A stretch of DNA of 64,000 bases from Cepaea nemoralis (GCA_014155875.1 JACEFZ010017692.1:144001-208000); one strand, 5' to 3'; counted from the first letter of the stretch, positions 33,570-45,377 are shown. Notes: a model not told the origin generated them from the letters alone. Numbers and translations are program-made.

Positions 33570-33818
33570 CTGGTCTGAACATACAGCAACTTTCCTTGGA
33601 GGTTTCCATAACCTCTCTCCTGTCTCTCTATTTACATAATACAACCTCCCTAACTTGCTGTCCTTGTATATATCCCACGGTTGATCTTTAGACAGAGTTT
33701 TCACAAACTTTCCATCATCTGGCAATGGTGGAGGTGCAGTTCCCTGAATTAACTCCAGCGGCACTTTTGGAGGTTTTGTTAATTTCTTAGGTGGCGGATC
33801 TTTTGCACTTAGTTCAGG
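33570..33818 (-). CDS. Exon of an ARHGAP12/15/27-like gene: first WW domain
   Basis: The acceptor ttctcttccctag and donor gtaatt enclose 249 bases (83 codons), phase 0 both ends. It starts with a Pro/Lys-rich linker (DPPPKKLTKPPKVPLEL) and a PPPLP motif. A clear WW domain follows: DQPWDIYKDSKLGRLYYVNR, then ETGERLWKPP, with both tryptophans, the Tyr-Tyr pair and the final proline. The domain binds proline-rich ligands. It stands after the SH3 exon, as in ARHGAP12, 15 and 27 of vertebrates. Confidence 0.88.
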
Positions 33819-33997
33819 CTAGGGAAGAGAAAGGATGAACCATTATTATTATGTACAATTAAATATATCCCTCTCCTCCTCCCTCTTTATCTTTCTCTCT
33901 CTCCATATGCAATGTGCATACCAATAAGGCAGATATATCGTTTCGCTTATCGTTAACCACCCACGGCAGCATCGGGTTATTAGTGCAGCACATGTAT

Positions 33998-35065
33998 TAT
34001 AAGCATGGACTCATCATCATCATGTGCCATGTTGGTAAGCATAAGCAGTCATGTTTTGCCATCTCACTCTATCACCAGAGTCGTGGATCTGCTCAGTATT
34101 TTTGTGTCGACCATACAATGTGGCCAAGCCATCCAGGTATTAACTTCTCTGCCCTCCCCTTGATCTTGCCAGCTATCGTGTCACGAAGTCTTTCTACGTA
34201 TAATTTCTCCAATCAGTTTATGGTTTTCATCTGTTTCTTGTAGGATTTGGTCATTGGTTTATCTGTCTGTCCATGGCATTCTTTGCATTTTCCTCAGAAC
34301 CAATTTTCCAAAGCCATCAAATGTTTTTCAGCTTGTCTGCTCATTGTCCACACTTCACATCCATACAAAGGCACAGGTTCTATGTAGCACCTCAACACTT
34401 TTTTTCTCGTTGCAAATGAAATCTTTTTATTAATCAGTATGTTTTTCATCTCACAAAGGGTTGCCTTCACCATGGAAATTCTTGTTCTAATCTCTTCAAG
34501 GCATCTCCCATCAGATGTTATGACTGCTGCGAGATAACTGTACTGATTCACTTGTTTAAAAATATCCCCATTTACTTGTATATTACATAGTGGTATTTCC
34601 TTCTTCTTAATTACAACCATAATCTGTGTCTTCTTACAATTTAATTCTAACCCAAGTTGTTCATTGTGTGCAACAACTGCATCTATTAAATGTTGCAGAT
34701 CCTGCTCATTGTCTGCAATCAATACTGTATCATCCGTATATCTAGTGTTATTTATGTTTCATCCTCCAATGCTGATTCCTTTAATATCATCAACATTTCT
34801 GAAAATATTTTCATTGTACAGGGAAAAAAGATCTGGAGACATTACACATCCCTGTCTCACACCTCCAACTTCATTATCAATCTTTATGGCAGCTTGTTGT
34901 TTTTTTAATGAGTCTTTCCCATCAATTTGTAGATCTGCAAGCAAGACATGTTGACATGTCTTACTTTATCAAAAGCCATTGTGTAGTCAATAAAGCAAAG
35001 ATTAAGTCTTTGTTTACTTCTATAGAACATTCAATTAATGTTCTCAGCATATGGACTAGCAAGCA
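33998..35065 (-). pseudogene. RTE-like LINE reverse transcriptase, partial
   Basis: The longest RTE-like copy here. Minus-strand blocks in order: CFIDYTMAFDKVRH (motif A Asp), GGVRQGCVMSPDLFSLYNEN (motif B), RYTDDTVLIADNEQDLQHL (YTDD active site), LNCKKTQIMVV, QYSYLAAVITSDGRC, VPLYGCEVWTMSRQ. The C-terminus runs to a (atg)n tail near 34000. Stops occur near 34760 and between 34290 and 34000. The endonuclease is missing. It lies in the intron between the SH3 and WW exons, on the same strand as the gene. Confidence 0.9.
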
Positions 35066-35104
35066 TGGAAAACAAAGGGAAAGAACTACACAGCACTACA
35101 CAAC

Positions 35105-35385
35105 AGTCAGGAACCGCGGTAGTGCACTGACTACCAAACTTGCCTGTCTGTCCTGTGGTCATGTGTTTGAATCCCATTGAGGAGTAGTGATTAAAATGGA
35201 CCCGGCTCCCAGGTCAACCCAGCATAAAATGGGTACCAGAAAATTACTGGGAAGTAAAGGCAGCCAGTATAATACTGACCACTTGACCCATCAAGTGATG
35301 GTTGGGCTATACAAATGTAGGATTAGCACCATATGACCAATACACCTCAAACATATAAAAGGGTCCTTTACTTACTTTACACAAC
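35105..35385 (+). mobile_element. SINE-C, full length
   Basis: Head gaaccgcggtagtgcactga, B-box-like gtgtttgaatccc, body gtcaacccagcataaaatgg, ccagtataatactgaccact, end aatacacctcaaacatataa aagggtccttta. This copy best shows the 3-prime end from which the 7205-7905 minisatellite grew. Confidence 0.88.
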
Positions 35386-36339
35386 AACCATGAGTACATC
35401 ATATTCAAATCCTAAATTTACTAAAGCTATTAATTTCATGGGCTCATGGGTTGCTCACCATTATCCACTTGCTTGTGTTAGATCAGTGCTGCAATTTTGC
35501 AATGGATTTTTTCGAAACGCAAGGAGTCGGGTGGTTCAGTGATGTAACAAAACTACTTCCAAACAGCGTGGGCATTTAGCAACAGTGAAAAGCATAGCAA
35601 GAGACAGATGTTCTGGAGATAAATTAGCAGAATAGCAGAAGAAATGAACATCAACTGTTACGCAGCCTACAAAAAAGACCTTGCCCATAAAGGTCTTCCT
35701 AATGTGGCGCTGAAAGGCATGTCAAGAAAAATGGAGGGATAAGAATTTCCAGTTTCAATTGCTAGTAAGAGTGCACTTGAAGTGATCCAACAATGACAGT
35801 TGGTGTAGCAAGCTGTTACATCTGGCGAGGCCACCAGTTTCATAGCTATTATACATGAAGAAGCTGTCAACTGCACCCATATGGAATTTAAAAGATTCTG
35901 TTAATTCTATGCCAGTAACTAATATATAACTATAATTATGAACTTCACACATCAAAAAACTAATCAAGTGCCATCTAAACAATGAAACTTTGCTGCAATG
36001 GATCCCCATACTCTCTCTTGCTGTGGTGGTACCCCCTAACAGATTGTTGTTCATTCACCTCTTGATACTATCTTTCTACATGTTAGTCAATACATCCTCA
36101 CTGCACACTGAACCATTCAGTATGTAAGTTCTTGGATCCACTCCTCAGTATCTCCCTCTACATGTAACTAGTGACAACACCTATTCTGTGTTAGTTTAAT
36201 ATTCTTCTTTGGCTCCCTGCATGGCACTCTTGTCTGCCTAGACTCCTTTGGATTTGATGTTCATGCGGTCTGGTCAAGTCATCTGTGGATTTGTGACATT
36301 ACAATTACAGAAAACACGGTTCTTCGCATGATTATATGT

Positions 36340-36500
36340 TGTGTTTTGTGTATGTATTTGTTTGCTGATGAAGGCTAGTTGTCGCAACGTCCGGTGTTTT
36401 CGGTAACTGTATTCTGTAAAGCTGCATTACTTTGTGTTATTATATATTATTTAAATTTCCACCGCTTTACCGCAGTTAGACTAATTTTATTCTTACTTTA
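36340..36500 (+). repeat. Repeat K, single copy
   Basis: Shares tttgctgat(g/a)a(a)ggctagt, ttctgta(a/g)agctgcattact and cgcagtt(a/c)(g/c)actaattttattc with the right arm at 2490-2632. Upstream flank differs. No coding content. Confidence 0.75.
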
Positions 36501-36725
36501 ACATGTATTAAAGCTACGAAATGAATCCAGTTAACTGAAATACGCAAAACAGCTTAAAGACTCCATCAGACCACTTCACAGCTGACTGTAAGAGGCAGCA
36601 TTTCAAAAATTCAAAAGAATGTTGTGAATTTGAATAATGGATGTGATTGTCTTCATTATTCAAATCATTCATATAAGAATAGTTTAGAACAAAGTAAATG
36701 TACGTATAATGCTATTAATACATAC

Positions 36726-37202
36726 CACTTTCTGGATGCCAGCAACATCTCTATATTCATCCAAATTTACATAATCCCCGACATGTTTCGTGTTGGATGT
36801 TTTATGTGGCCCGTTTACATTATCCTCATCATTACTAATATCCTCTTCTCCAGACAATCTGCTTTGGATCATAGAATATTCTTCATCATCATCACTGTTA
36901 CCGGAATAGTCTATAGCTGACTCTAAAGAGTCATCACTGAAAGCTGCTGTTTTATCAGAGTTTTTCAGAGATTTCCGTGAAGTTTTCTTTGGTATAATTT
37001 TCACAAACTGTGCTGGTACAAAGAAAGATTCCTCATGTGGGTCTGATGGATCATACACCTGCCACCACTCATCATTGGTTTTCTCCACAAGGCAGTATAT
37101 ATCACCAGTTTTGATTTGCACCTGACCGCTGTCGTCGGAGTATTTGAAGTCATAAAGTACCTTCACTGCTTTTTCTGCTTCAGCTGACATGCTTGGTGAC
37201 AC
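36726..37202 (-). CDS. First coding exon of an ARHGAP12/15/27-like gene: SH3 domain
   Basis: The acceptor ctactttcag is followed by 12 bases and an ATG at 37190-37188; translation from there gives 155 codons to the gtatgt donor at 36725, phase 0. The bases before the ATG imply a non-coding upstream exon. Residues about 7-63 form an SH3 domain: AVKVLYDFKYSD (ALYDY-like), GDIYCLVEKTNDEWWQVYD (double Trp), FFVPAQFVKIIP (VPxxYV-like). An acidic, Ser-rich linker (SDDSLESAIDYSGNSDDDEE) and GDYVNLDEYRDV follow. The SH3 and WW order, and the SH3 sequence, match RhoGAPs of the ARHGAP12/15/27 group, cytoplasmic regulators of Rac/Cdc42-type GTPases. The catalytic RhoGAP domain is outside what can be seen. 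Confidence 0.88.
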
Positions 37203-37289
37203 CTGAAAGTAGAGGTGATATAATCAAAATCAAATTAACCTATAACCCAATTATGGCAGTGAAAATGTGGTTTCCTAGGAAAACATAAA

Positions 37290-37615
37290 GACAACTATTT
37301 ATGGATAGAAAAATGTATGAGACATTCCTTCAAGAAACAAATGAAAATAGTAAACCGATCACAGAAATTAATCACAGACAGTCAAGACATTTTGGGCACA
37401 TTATGAACAGACATAGATTGGACAATTTAGTGACAACTAGCAAAGTTGCTGCGATGAGAGAAAAGAGAAGACGAGATAAAAACCTGGATGGCTTGGCCAC
37501 GTGACATAATCGGAACAAGAACACAGACCTGGTACAAGACTCATGATCGTATGAGACGGCAAACTATGATCACCTCTACCTATTTGCATGGCATATAATG
37601 ATGATGATGAATCCT
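37290..37615 (+). mobile_element. RTE-like LINE, C-terminal fragment
   Basis: The plus strand reads MYETFLQETNENSKPITEIN, HRQSRHFGHIMNRHRLDNLV, an interrupted basic segment, and ends WHIMMMMN with an atgatgatga tail. No catalytic motif. Oriented against the copies at 40936 and 41515. Confidence 0.82.
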
Positions 37616-37804
37616 GGGTCACAGGGATACCATGATGGAGACATCAACACTCAGTGTCAGCTAATCATCACAGGAATTCCAAGCTTTCAGATCTATTTAG
37701 CGGTACCCATCTCCTCTCCTAATGGGTTATAAATATTCTGCTACTATTGAATTTTATAGATTTTTTTAAAATCAGCAAGGACAGCAGCATTTTTTTTTCT
37801 CTAC

Positions 37805-40800
37805 ATTTCAGGGCAGAAGAGGACAGACTAAAGAAAGACTATAAGGTATGTCTACATGCTAGAGTAGAAGAGAAAAGATTAAAACAAGGACTGTAAGATA
37901 ACTCTAGATGACTGGATTAAAGAGGAAAGATAAAACAAAGACAAGGTAACTCTAGATGACAGGGTAAAAGAGGAAAGATGAAACAAAGACTAAGGTAACT
38001 CTAGATGACAGGGTAAAAGAGGAAAGATGAAACAAAGACTAAGGTACCTCTAGATGGCAGGGTAAAAGAGGAAAGATGAAACAAAGACTAAGGTAACTCA
38101 AGATGACAGGGTAAAAGAGGAAAGATGAAACAAAGATAAGGTACCTCTAGATGGCAGGGTAAAAGAGGAAAGATGAAACACAGACTGTAGGTAACTCTAG
38201 ATGACAGGGTAAAATAGGACAGATGAAACACAGACTGTAGGTAACTCTAGATGACAGGGTAAAAGAGGAAAGATGAAACACAGATGGTAAGGTAACTCTA
38301 GATGACAGGGTAAAAGAGGAAAGATGAAACACAGACTGTAAACTCTAGATGGCAGGGTAAAAGAGGAAAGATGAAACACAGACTGTAGGTAACTCTAGAT
38401 GACAGGGTAAAATAGGACAGATGAAACACAGACTGTAGGTAACTCTAGATGACAGGGTAAAAGAGGAAAGATGAAACACAGATGGTAAGGTAACTCTAGA
38501 TGACAGGGTAAAAGAGGAAAGATGAAACAAAGACTGTAAACTCTAGATGACAGGGTAAAAGAGGAAAGATGAAACAAAGACAAGGTAACTCTGGATGACA
38601 GGGTAAAAGAGGAAAGATGAACCAAAGACAAGGTAACTCTAGATGACAGGGTAAAAGAGGAAAGATGAACTAAAGACAAGGTAACTCTAGATGACAGGGT
38701 AAAAGAGGAAATATGAAACAAAGATTAAGGTAACTCTAGATGACAGGTTAAAAGAGGAAAGATGAAACAAAGACAAGGTAACTCTAGATGACAGGGTAAA
38801 AGAGGAAAGAATGAAACACAGACTGTAGGTAACTCTAGATGACAGGGTAAAAGAGGAAAGATGAAACACAGACTGTAAGGTAACTCTAGATGACAGGGTA
38901 AAAGAGGAAAGATGAAACACAGACTGTAAGGTAACTCTAGATGACAGGGTAAAAGAGGAAAGATGAAACAAAGACTAAGGTAACTAGATGACAGGGTAAA
39001 AGAGGAAAGATGAAACAAAGACTAAGGTAACTCAAGATGACAGGGTAAAAGAGGAAAGATGAAACAAAGATTAAGGTACCTCTAGATGGCAGGGTAAAAG
39101 AGGAAAGATGAAACACAGACTGTAGGTAACTCTAGATGACAGGGTAAAATAGGACAGATGAAACACAGACTGTAGGTAACTCTAGATGACAGGGTAAAAG
39201 AGGAAAGATGAAACACAGATGGTAAGGTAACTCTAGATGACAGGGTAAAAGAGGAAAGATGAAACAAAGACTGTAAACTCTAGATGACAGGGTAAAAGAG
39301 GAAAGATGAAACAAAGACAAGGTAACTCTGGATGACAGGGTAAAAGAGGAAAGATGAACCAAAGACAAGGTAACTCTAGATGACAGGGTAAAAGAGGAAA
39401 GATGAACTAAAGACAAGGTAACTCTAGATGACAGGGTAAAAGAGGAAATATGAAACAAAGATTAAGGTAACTCTAGATGACAGGTTAAAAGAGGAAAGAT
39501 GAAACAAAGACAAGGTAACTCTAGATGACAGGGTAAAAGAGGAAAGAATGAAACACAGACTGTAGGTAACTCTAGATGACAGGGTACAAGAGGAAAGATG
39601 AAACACAGACTGTAAGGTAACTCTAGATGACAGGGTAAAAGAGGAAAGATGAAACACAGACTGTAAGGTAACTCTAGATGACAGGGTAAAAGAGGAAAGA
39701 TGAACCAAAGACTAAGGTAACTCTAGATGACAGGGTAAAAGAGGAAAGATGAAACAAAGACAAGGTAACTCTAGATGACAGGGTAAAAGAGGAAAGATGA
39801 AACACAGACTGTAGGTAACTCTAGATGACAGAGTAAAAGAGGAAAGATGAAACACAGACTGTAGGTAACTCTAGATGACAGGGTAAAAGAGGAAAGATGA
39901 AACACAGATGGTAAGGTAACTCTAGATGACAGGGTAAAAGAGGAAAGATGAAACAAAGATTAAGGTACCTCTAGATGACAGGGTAAAAGAGGAAAGATGA
40001 AACAAAGACAAGGTAACTCTAGATGACAGGGTAAAAGAGGAAAGATGAAACAAAGACTGTAAGGTAACTCTAGATGACTGGATTAAAGAGGAAAGATAAA
40101 ACAAAGACAAGGCAACTCTAGATGACAGGGTAAAAGAGGAAAGATGAAACAAAGACTAAGGTAACTCAAGATGACAGGGTAAAAGAGGAAAGATGAAACA
40201 AAGATTAAGGTACCTCTAGATGGCAGGGTAAAAGAGGAAAGATGAAACACAGACTGTAGGTAACTCTAGATGACAGGGTAAAAGAGGACAGATGAAACAC
40301 AGACTGTAGGTAACTCTAGATGACAGGGTAAAATAGGACAGATGAAACACAGACTGTAGGTAACTCTAGATGACAGGGTAAAAGAGGAAAGATGAAACAC
40401 AGATGGTAAGGTAACTCTAGATGACAGGGTAAAAGAGGAAAGATGAAACACAGACTGTAAACTCTAGATGGCAGGGTAAAAGAGGAAAGATGAAACACAG
40501 ACTGTAGGTAACTCTAGATGACAGGGTAAAATAGGACAGATGAAACACAGACTGTAGGTAACTCTAGATGACAGGGTAAAAGAGGAAAGATGAAACACAG
40601 ATGGTAAGGTAACTCTAGATGACAGGGTAAAAGAGGAAAGATGAAACACAGACTGTAGGTAACTCTAGATGACAGAGTAAAAGAGGAAAGATGAAACACA
40701 GACTGTAGGTAACTCTAGATGACAGGGTAAAAGAGGAAAGATGAAACACAGATGGTAAGGTAACTCTAGATGACAGGGTAAAAGAGGAAAGATGAAACAA

Positions 40801-40935
40801 AGATTAAGGTACCTCTAGATGACAGGGTAAAAGAGGAAAGATGAAACAAAGACAAGGTAACTCTAGATGACAGGGTAAAAGAGGAAAGATGAAACAAAGA
40901 CTGTAAGGTAACTCTAGATGACAGGGTATAGAGGA
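37805..40935. repeat. 48-bp minisatellite array, about 3.1 kb
   Basis: More than sixty head-to-tail units built on ggtaactctagatgacaggg, taaaagaggaaagatgaaac and a(c/a)agact(g)ta. Variants (atggcaggg, aataggacag, cacagatggtaagg) recur in blocks, giving 198-bp and 737-bp higher-order periods. The Phe/Leu/Ser/Cys-rich frames on the minus strand are array translation. Confidence 0.97.
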
Positions 40936-41290
40936 AAGACTGAATGAGTTATTTCCCACTGATACTCATGACAAGCATAGGTGGTCATGGTTCACCATAT
41001 CACACAATAACGAGAGTTTTTGACCAGGTCTGTGTTCTTGTCCTAATTGCGCCATCCAGGTATTTATCACTTTGCCTCCCCCTTACTCTTTTCACATTAA
41101 ATCTGCCAGCTATTACAAACAGTTCAAGGTTATTTCTCCTCATAATGTGCTCAAAACTTCTTGGCTGGCTACATCTAATTTCTTTAATCAGCTTACAGTT
41201 TTCATTTGTTTCTGGAAAAGCTCTCTCATTATGTTTCTGTCTGTTCATGGTATTGCTTGCATTTTCATCATAAAAATTTTAAAAAACTGT
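40936..41290 (-). mobile_element. RTE-like LINE, C-terminal fragment
   Basis: The minus strand reads NTMNRQKHNERAFPETNENC, KLIKEIRCSQPRSFEHIM, then a basic RGRQSDKYLDG. It abuts the 48-bp array with no tail visible. Confidence 0.82.
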
Positions 41291-41294
41291 CATT

Positions 41295-41512
41295 TACTGC
41301 CTACAGTACCTAGCGGTGTAGGACAAGGGGGTCTTGAGCCTGAGGAATTAAGGCCGCATGGCTAGTGCAGTCGCCGCAAACTGTGCAGGTTAGAGTTTTA
41401 TTTTTGCTCCGGACAGAAAAAACTCCACACCTTACCGAGGATTTGAACCCGGGTCTCCCAAAGGAGAACCCAGCATTCTAGCCACTCGGCCAGCCGCTCC
41501 ACATTTCTTCAT
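41295..41512 (-). mobile_element. SINE-F, full length
   Basis: Minus-strand head gaaatgtggagcggctggcc, gagtggctagaatgctgg and B box gggttcaaatcct form an evident tRNA-like unit. The body gttttttctgtccggagc and tail ccttaattcctcaggctcaa match 3405-3600. It separates two fragments that cover the same part of an RTE-like LINE. Confidence 0.88.
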
Positions 41513-41514
41513 AA

Positions 41515-41760
41515 ACCATATAATAATCAACTTATGGTTTTCATTTGTTTCTGGAAAAGCTGTCTCATTATGTTTCTGTCCATTCATGGTATTGCTTGCA
41601 TTTTCATCATAAACCACATTTCCACTGCCATTACATATTTCACAGGTCGTCTGCTTATTATCCATATTTCAAACTCTCTTCCTCTTGACAAATTACAACT
41701 GTTTGTCAGTGAGTATTTTACATCTTGCAAAAGGCTGTCTTTAAAATGATGATTTCCACT
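41515..41760 (-). mobile_element. RTE-like LINE fragment, overlapping content
   Basis: The minus strand reads MDNKQTTCEICNGSGNVVYD, ENASNTMNGQKHNETAFPET, NENHKLI. Its last 30 residues duplicate the first part of the fragment at 40936-41290, so the two are separate insertions or a local duplication around SINE-F. Confidence 0.8.
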
Positions 41761-41989
41761 GCTGAAGGATTGTTAACATAAGTAATGTACACACAGGTCC
41801 TCCTCTTGTCTTGCACTTCTCTGAGGAGGGTAGGTATTCAATCCACTCTTCAATGACCCAGGGGAGTGACATTCTCTGGGATTTATTTGTTATTGTTGTT
41901 GTTGTTGTATAAATGATCCATACTGTGTATAATAATGTAAAAACATGTATTATACACAATACTGTGAAACCATGAAAACCGTGTATTAT

Positions 41990-42215
41990 ACTAGGAGATC
42001 AGCATGGCCGAATGGGTAAGAGCTCTCGTTTATTAACATCATGTGTGCTAATGCTCAGGTAGCGGGTTCAACCCCCTCCACCAGTCAGTTGGACTAAAAT
42101 GTTGACTTCTTGACCTTGACTTGGGCACATAAATTAAAAGTACCTCAGAAGTCGGAGTGGTTCTAACTGCTTACTACTGCCATCCCTTGTGAGCCTGCAG
42201 CCCAGTACCAAGCTT
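41990..42215 (+). mobile_element. SINE-E, 5-prime two thirds
   Basis: tRNA-like head: atcagcatggccgaatgggt, then gctcaggtagcgggttcaac. The body ggactaaaatgttgacttct and ctcagaagtcggagtggttc match the minus-strand copy at 21113-21415. The 3-prime end with the C-run is absent. Confidence 0.85.
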
Positions 42216-43594
42216 TTTCCAACTTCTGCTGCTCAAACTGCTGTTAATTAACTGATTCGCTGCCGACCGCCAACCGATTGCCAGTCTCAACTGTTTTGTC
42301 CCTTCATTAATATATTGCCAAGATTTGTGCGGTTCGTTAATTTCTTTCGTTTGCGAACCTAGCTTAAATTTAATGCCCCGAAATGACGGTTTCCGCAGAA
42401 AGAATGTTTTTCATTTACACACAGGCCACGAGTCATCGACATTTGGTGAATTAGTCGTGTTGATGTGTTTAAAATTTCGTTAAAAAAATTGTAGTTACTC
42501 GCAGTTTTAGGAATTGCGTGGGCCCTGGATTTTCGGTCTTCTTTACATCAGATAAAAGTTGTAAACAATGTTAGATTGTAGTTATTCTTATTTAAAGGAA
42601 ATTGTGAACGATTCCAAACTGATAGCACATGTTAAATGTGTTTGTTCGGTTAAAATTTATTTATGAATCATGAATGTAAACAAAAACTAACCGGCTACCT
42701 TAGCCGTGAAAGTTTGTCATCATGTCAAATTCGCTAATGGGCCACACTTGTGCTCCTAAAGTTTGCTTTGCCTATCACAAAGTATTTATGGAGTATTTAA
42801 ATAATTAAATTTAAAAGAATAATAATTATAACTAAATAAAAAATAGCGTACATTTTGTGTTTATCGGCAGAAAACAGTCAAAACCTGACTCGTGATTTTC
42901 CGACATTTTCCATTTTATGTGACAATGATGCGCTTCAAAATAGGATGTTTTTATTGTGATTTATTGGTGTTATGGAGCCGTTCTAGTGATATTTGTGTAG
43001 CAAAGTGGTGTAGTTATCATAATTCAGTAAGTTTCATTGGATTATAAACAGCGTTGGAGCAGTAGCGCCTTGGTAAGTGGAAATTTCACGTACTTGTCAC
43101 CTCTGTCATCAATTTACTTTTTACAACATCTGCTAATATTATTATTATATTTCTAACTTTTAGCAACAGTAGCAATACCAATGTGTTCCTTGTACAATGT
43201 CCTTTAATTTGATATATAATACAATATATTTACTACCATTTTAACAATTTTTAGATCAATATTATGAGACACCCCTATTTCCCATTTTCTGCCATCAATT
43301 TCTGCTTGGGCAAAACCCATGTTTTGTTTGGCACTCAATCAGTTAATACTAATCTTGTCCCTCTCAGCTTGGCATCTGTACTGTTGGAGTTTGAGAAACA
43401 CATCTTTTTCACTACACCATGTTTTGTCAGCAGAAAATCTGCTGCCTAAAGAGTACTACTACCATACACAAGCAAACTCCAAGAGCCATTCATGAACTGA
43501 GCCAAATACTAGGTCTAGAGCCATCATCAATGGCTACAAGTTGCTTCCTTTTACCGTGAGGCACTCTACAATAACTAACACAACGCCTATCAAT
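42216..43594. other. Unassigned, apparently single-copy sequence
   Basis: No member of any repeat family seen in this window and no supportable exon. It lies upstream of the first coding exon of the minus-strand gene, so it could contain the promoter or a non-coding first exon, but no start signal is clear enough to call. Confidence 0.35.
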
Positions 43595-43608
43595 ATTTAC
43601 ACTGTCTT

Positions 43609-43739
43609 CTTCTTCTTCTGCGTTCATCCGGATTTTTTTTCGGATGTGACTGCGTTGTGCCTGTTTACAGCAGAGCTGCGATCTTGCGCCGTTAGGCCGA
43701 CACATCCGACTTCTGCGGGCATTTATTGACCGGGTTAAC
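43609..43739 (-). mobile_element. SINE-H with target duplication
   Basis: Flanked by atttacactgtctt (43595-43608 and 43740-43753). Same order as 19808-19957: (ttc)n, gcgttcatccgg, atgtgactgcgttgtgcctg, cgccgttaggccgacacatc, ttattgaccgggttaac. Confidence 0.9.
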
Positions 43740-43865
43740 ATTTACACTGTCTTAATGATAATGTAACGTATACGTTCAAAATTACCAAAATCAATGTACT
43801 ATTACAATGTTACTGCTTGTTCAGCGACAAAATGTAATTCTTTGGTGAAATAAATTAGTGACATA

Positions 43866-44819
43866 CAAGGGGAAGTCAATAAGTAAATCACAAATGGTTG
43901 TAGAAAAATATCTAAATATGATAACAACATGAAACCCGTTTATTTTTATACATACATTGTCCCTTTATTTCTCAACATAATTTCCACCAACATTGATGCA
44001 CTTATCCCATCGTTTTATCAGTCCTCCCAAACCGGCTGCATAGAACTGCGTGCTCTGTTTTCTAAACCACGTTTTCACTTCACATTCAACTTCGGCATCA
44101 TTCGCGAAATGTCTCCCGCCAAGGTGGGTTTTCAGTGGACCAAAAAGGTGGAAATCGCTAGGGGCTAAGTCGAGGCTGTAAGGTGGATGTTCCAGAACTT
44201 CCCACCTTAGTTGGTTAATTTTCTCCTGAGTTAATCGAGCCAGTATGTGGTCTGGCATTGTCATGAAGAAGCAACACTCCTCTAGTCAGCAGTCCTGGAC
44301 GTTTTCTTCGAATTGCATCATGAAGCATCGATAGAACTTCACAGTACGATTCAGAATTCACATTGTCACCTTTCTTCTTGAAATTAGTTAAAAGCACTCC
44401 TTGACAATCCCAGAACACTGTCAGCATAACCTTCCCTGCTGATGGCGTAACCTTGAATTTTTGGACACAAGGCGAAGAAGGATGTTTCCATTGCACTGAA
44501 GCATGCTTTGATTCAGGCTGGTAGTGGTGCACCCATGTCAGCATAAACAGGAAGCATTTCCTTATGAATGTCCTTTGCAGGCAGTCCTTTTGCCCACAAA
44601 AAACGCACAACAGCACGTTGCTCTTTGGTTGTACACTCCGTATGTACAGTCGCCATTTTGTTTATGCGCTGCACATGCTCATGAGACACCTAGCGTCACC
44701 TGATGAACGGGAATATAAAGTTCGATGTTGCTGTCACCTAATGACACCTGTAGAAATCACCAACTACATTTACCTGCCATCCCACAGAACTGTGTGACTT
44801 ACTTATTGACTCACCCTCA
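43866..44819 (-). mobile_element. Internally deleted mariner transposon, 954 bp
   Basis: TA at 43864-43865 and 44820-44821 flank inverted ends sharing agtcaataagtaa and tcaca. On the minus strand the transposase starts near 44652 (MATVHTECTTKEQRAVVRFL, helix-turn-helix). It breaks at about 44535 and continues with WVHHYQPESK, VFWDCQGVLL, LLHDNARPHT (second Asp), YSLDLAPSDFHLFGPLK (third Asp) and NVGGNYVEK at the end. A frameshift lies near 44230. The deletion removes the rest of the DNA-binding region and the first catalytic Asp. The family cuts and pastes at TA. Distinct from the 5347-5904 family. Confidence 0.92.
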
Positions 44820-44879
44820 TACTTGTGCCATTACTAATTAGAATATGTGTGTGTGCGTGCGTGCGTGCATGTGTGTGTG

Positions 44880-45080
44880 TAATAGTATGTCCTTTCCAGG
44901 ACGTTACAATCAATCCCAGGCTGATTTTCTAGGCACTTTTACATTCAGTAGTCTGCCACTGCTTTCTGAACGAGAAGTCAATGTTTAAGTCCAACTTAAT
45001 GCCAGTGTAGGAGTTGAATCCCTTACTCCACCATCATCATATCTGAAGTTTAAAGGTCAGCGCTCGTATCCTTTCATTCA
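44880..45080 (-). mobile_element. SINE-D / SINE-E chimera
   Basis: The left part (agtatgtcctttccaggacg ... cagtagtctgccactgcttt) is the 3-prime region of SINE-D in reverse. From about 44983 it becomes SINE-E in reverse (gtccaacttaatgccagtgt, agttgaatcccttactccac), with the SINE-E tRNA-like head at the right end. The hybrid begins with an E head and ends with a D tail. Confidence 0.75.

Positions 45081-45084
<4 letters not shown>

Positions 45085-45172
<88 letters not shown>
45085..45172. repeat. (TA)n microsatellite
   Basis: About 44 TA pairs. A second, shorter interrupted (TA)n tract lies at 45291-45382. Confidence 0.95.
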
Positions 45173-45176
<4 letters not shown>

Positions 45177-45302
45177 ACTTTAATAATTTATTTTAATTTA
45201 CAGTGCAAATTGGCCTTATCAGCCCCACTCGCCACCGCCATGGGTCGTAATTAAGCCTTTTTGAAGCACAATGTACCAAACGGAAAGTAAAAATATATAT
45301 AT

Positions 45303-45377
<75 letters not shown>

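Noticed and set aside
36360..36400. Hammerhead-like CTGATGA followed by gcaacgtc
   Set aside because: The GAAA core reads GCAA, stem II does not pair, and the sequences before CTGATGA and after GTC are not complementary. The similar motif at 12890 fails in the same way.
38147..40800. Repeated Phe/Leu/Ser-rich small proteins
   Set aside because: They repeat with the 48-bp array and exist in all three frames because the unit length is a multiple of three with few stops.
41994..42075. Functional tRNA gene
   Set aside because: A and B boxes are present, but the acceptor stem does not pair and SINE-E sequence follows; the same holds for the heads at 41440-41505, 15660-15735 and 51417-51520.
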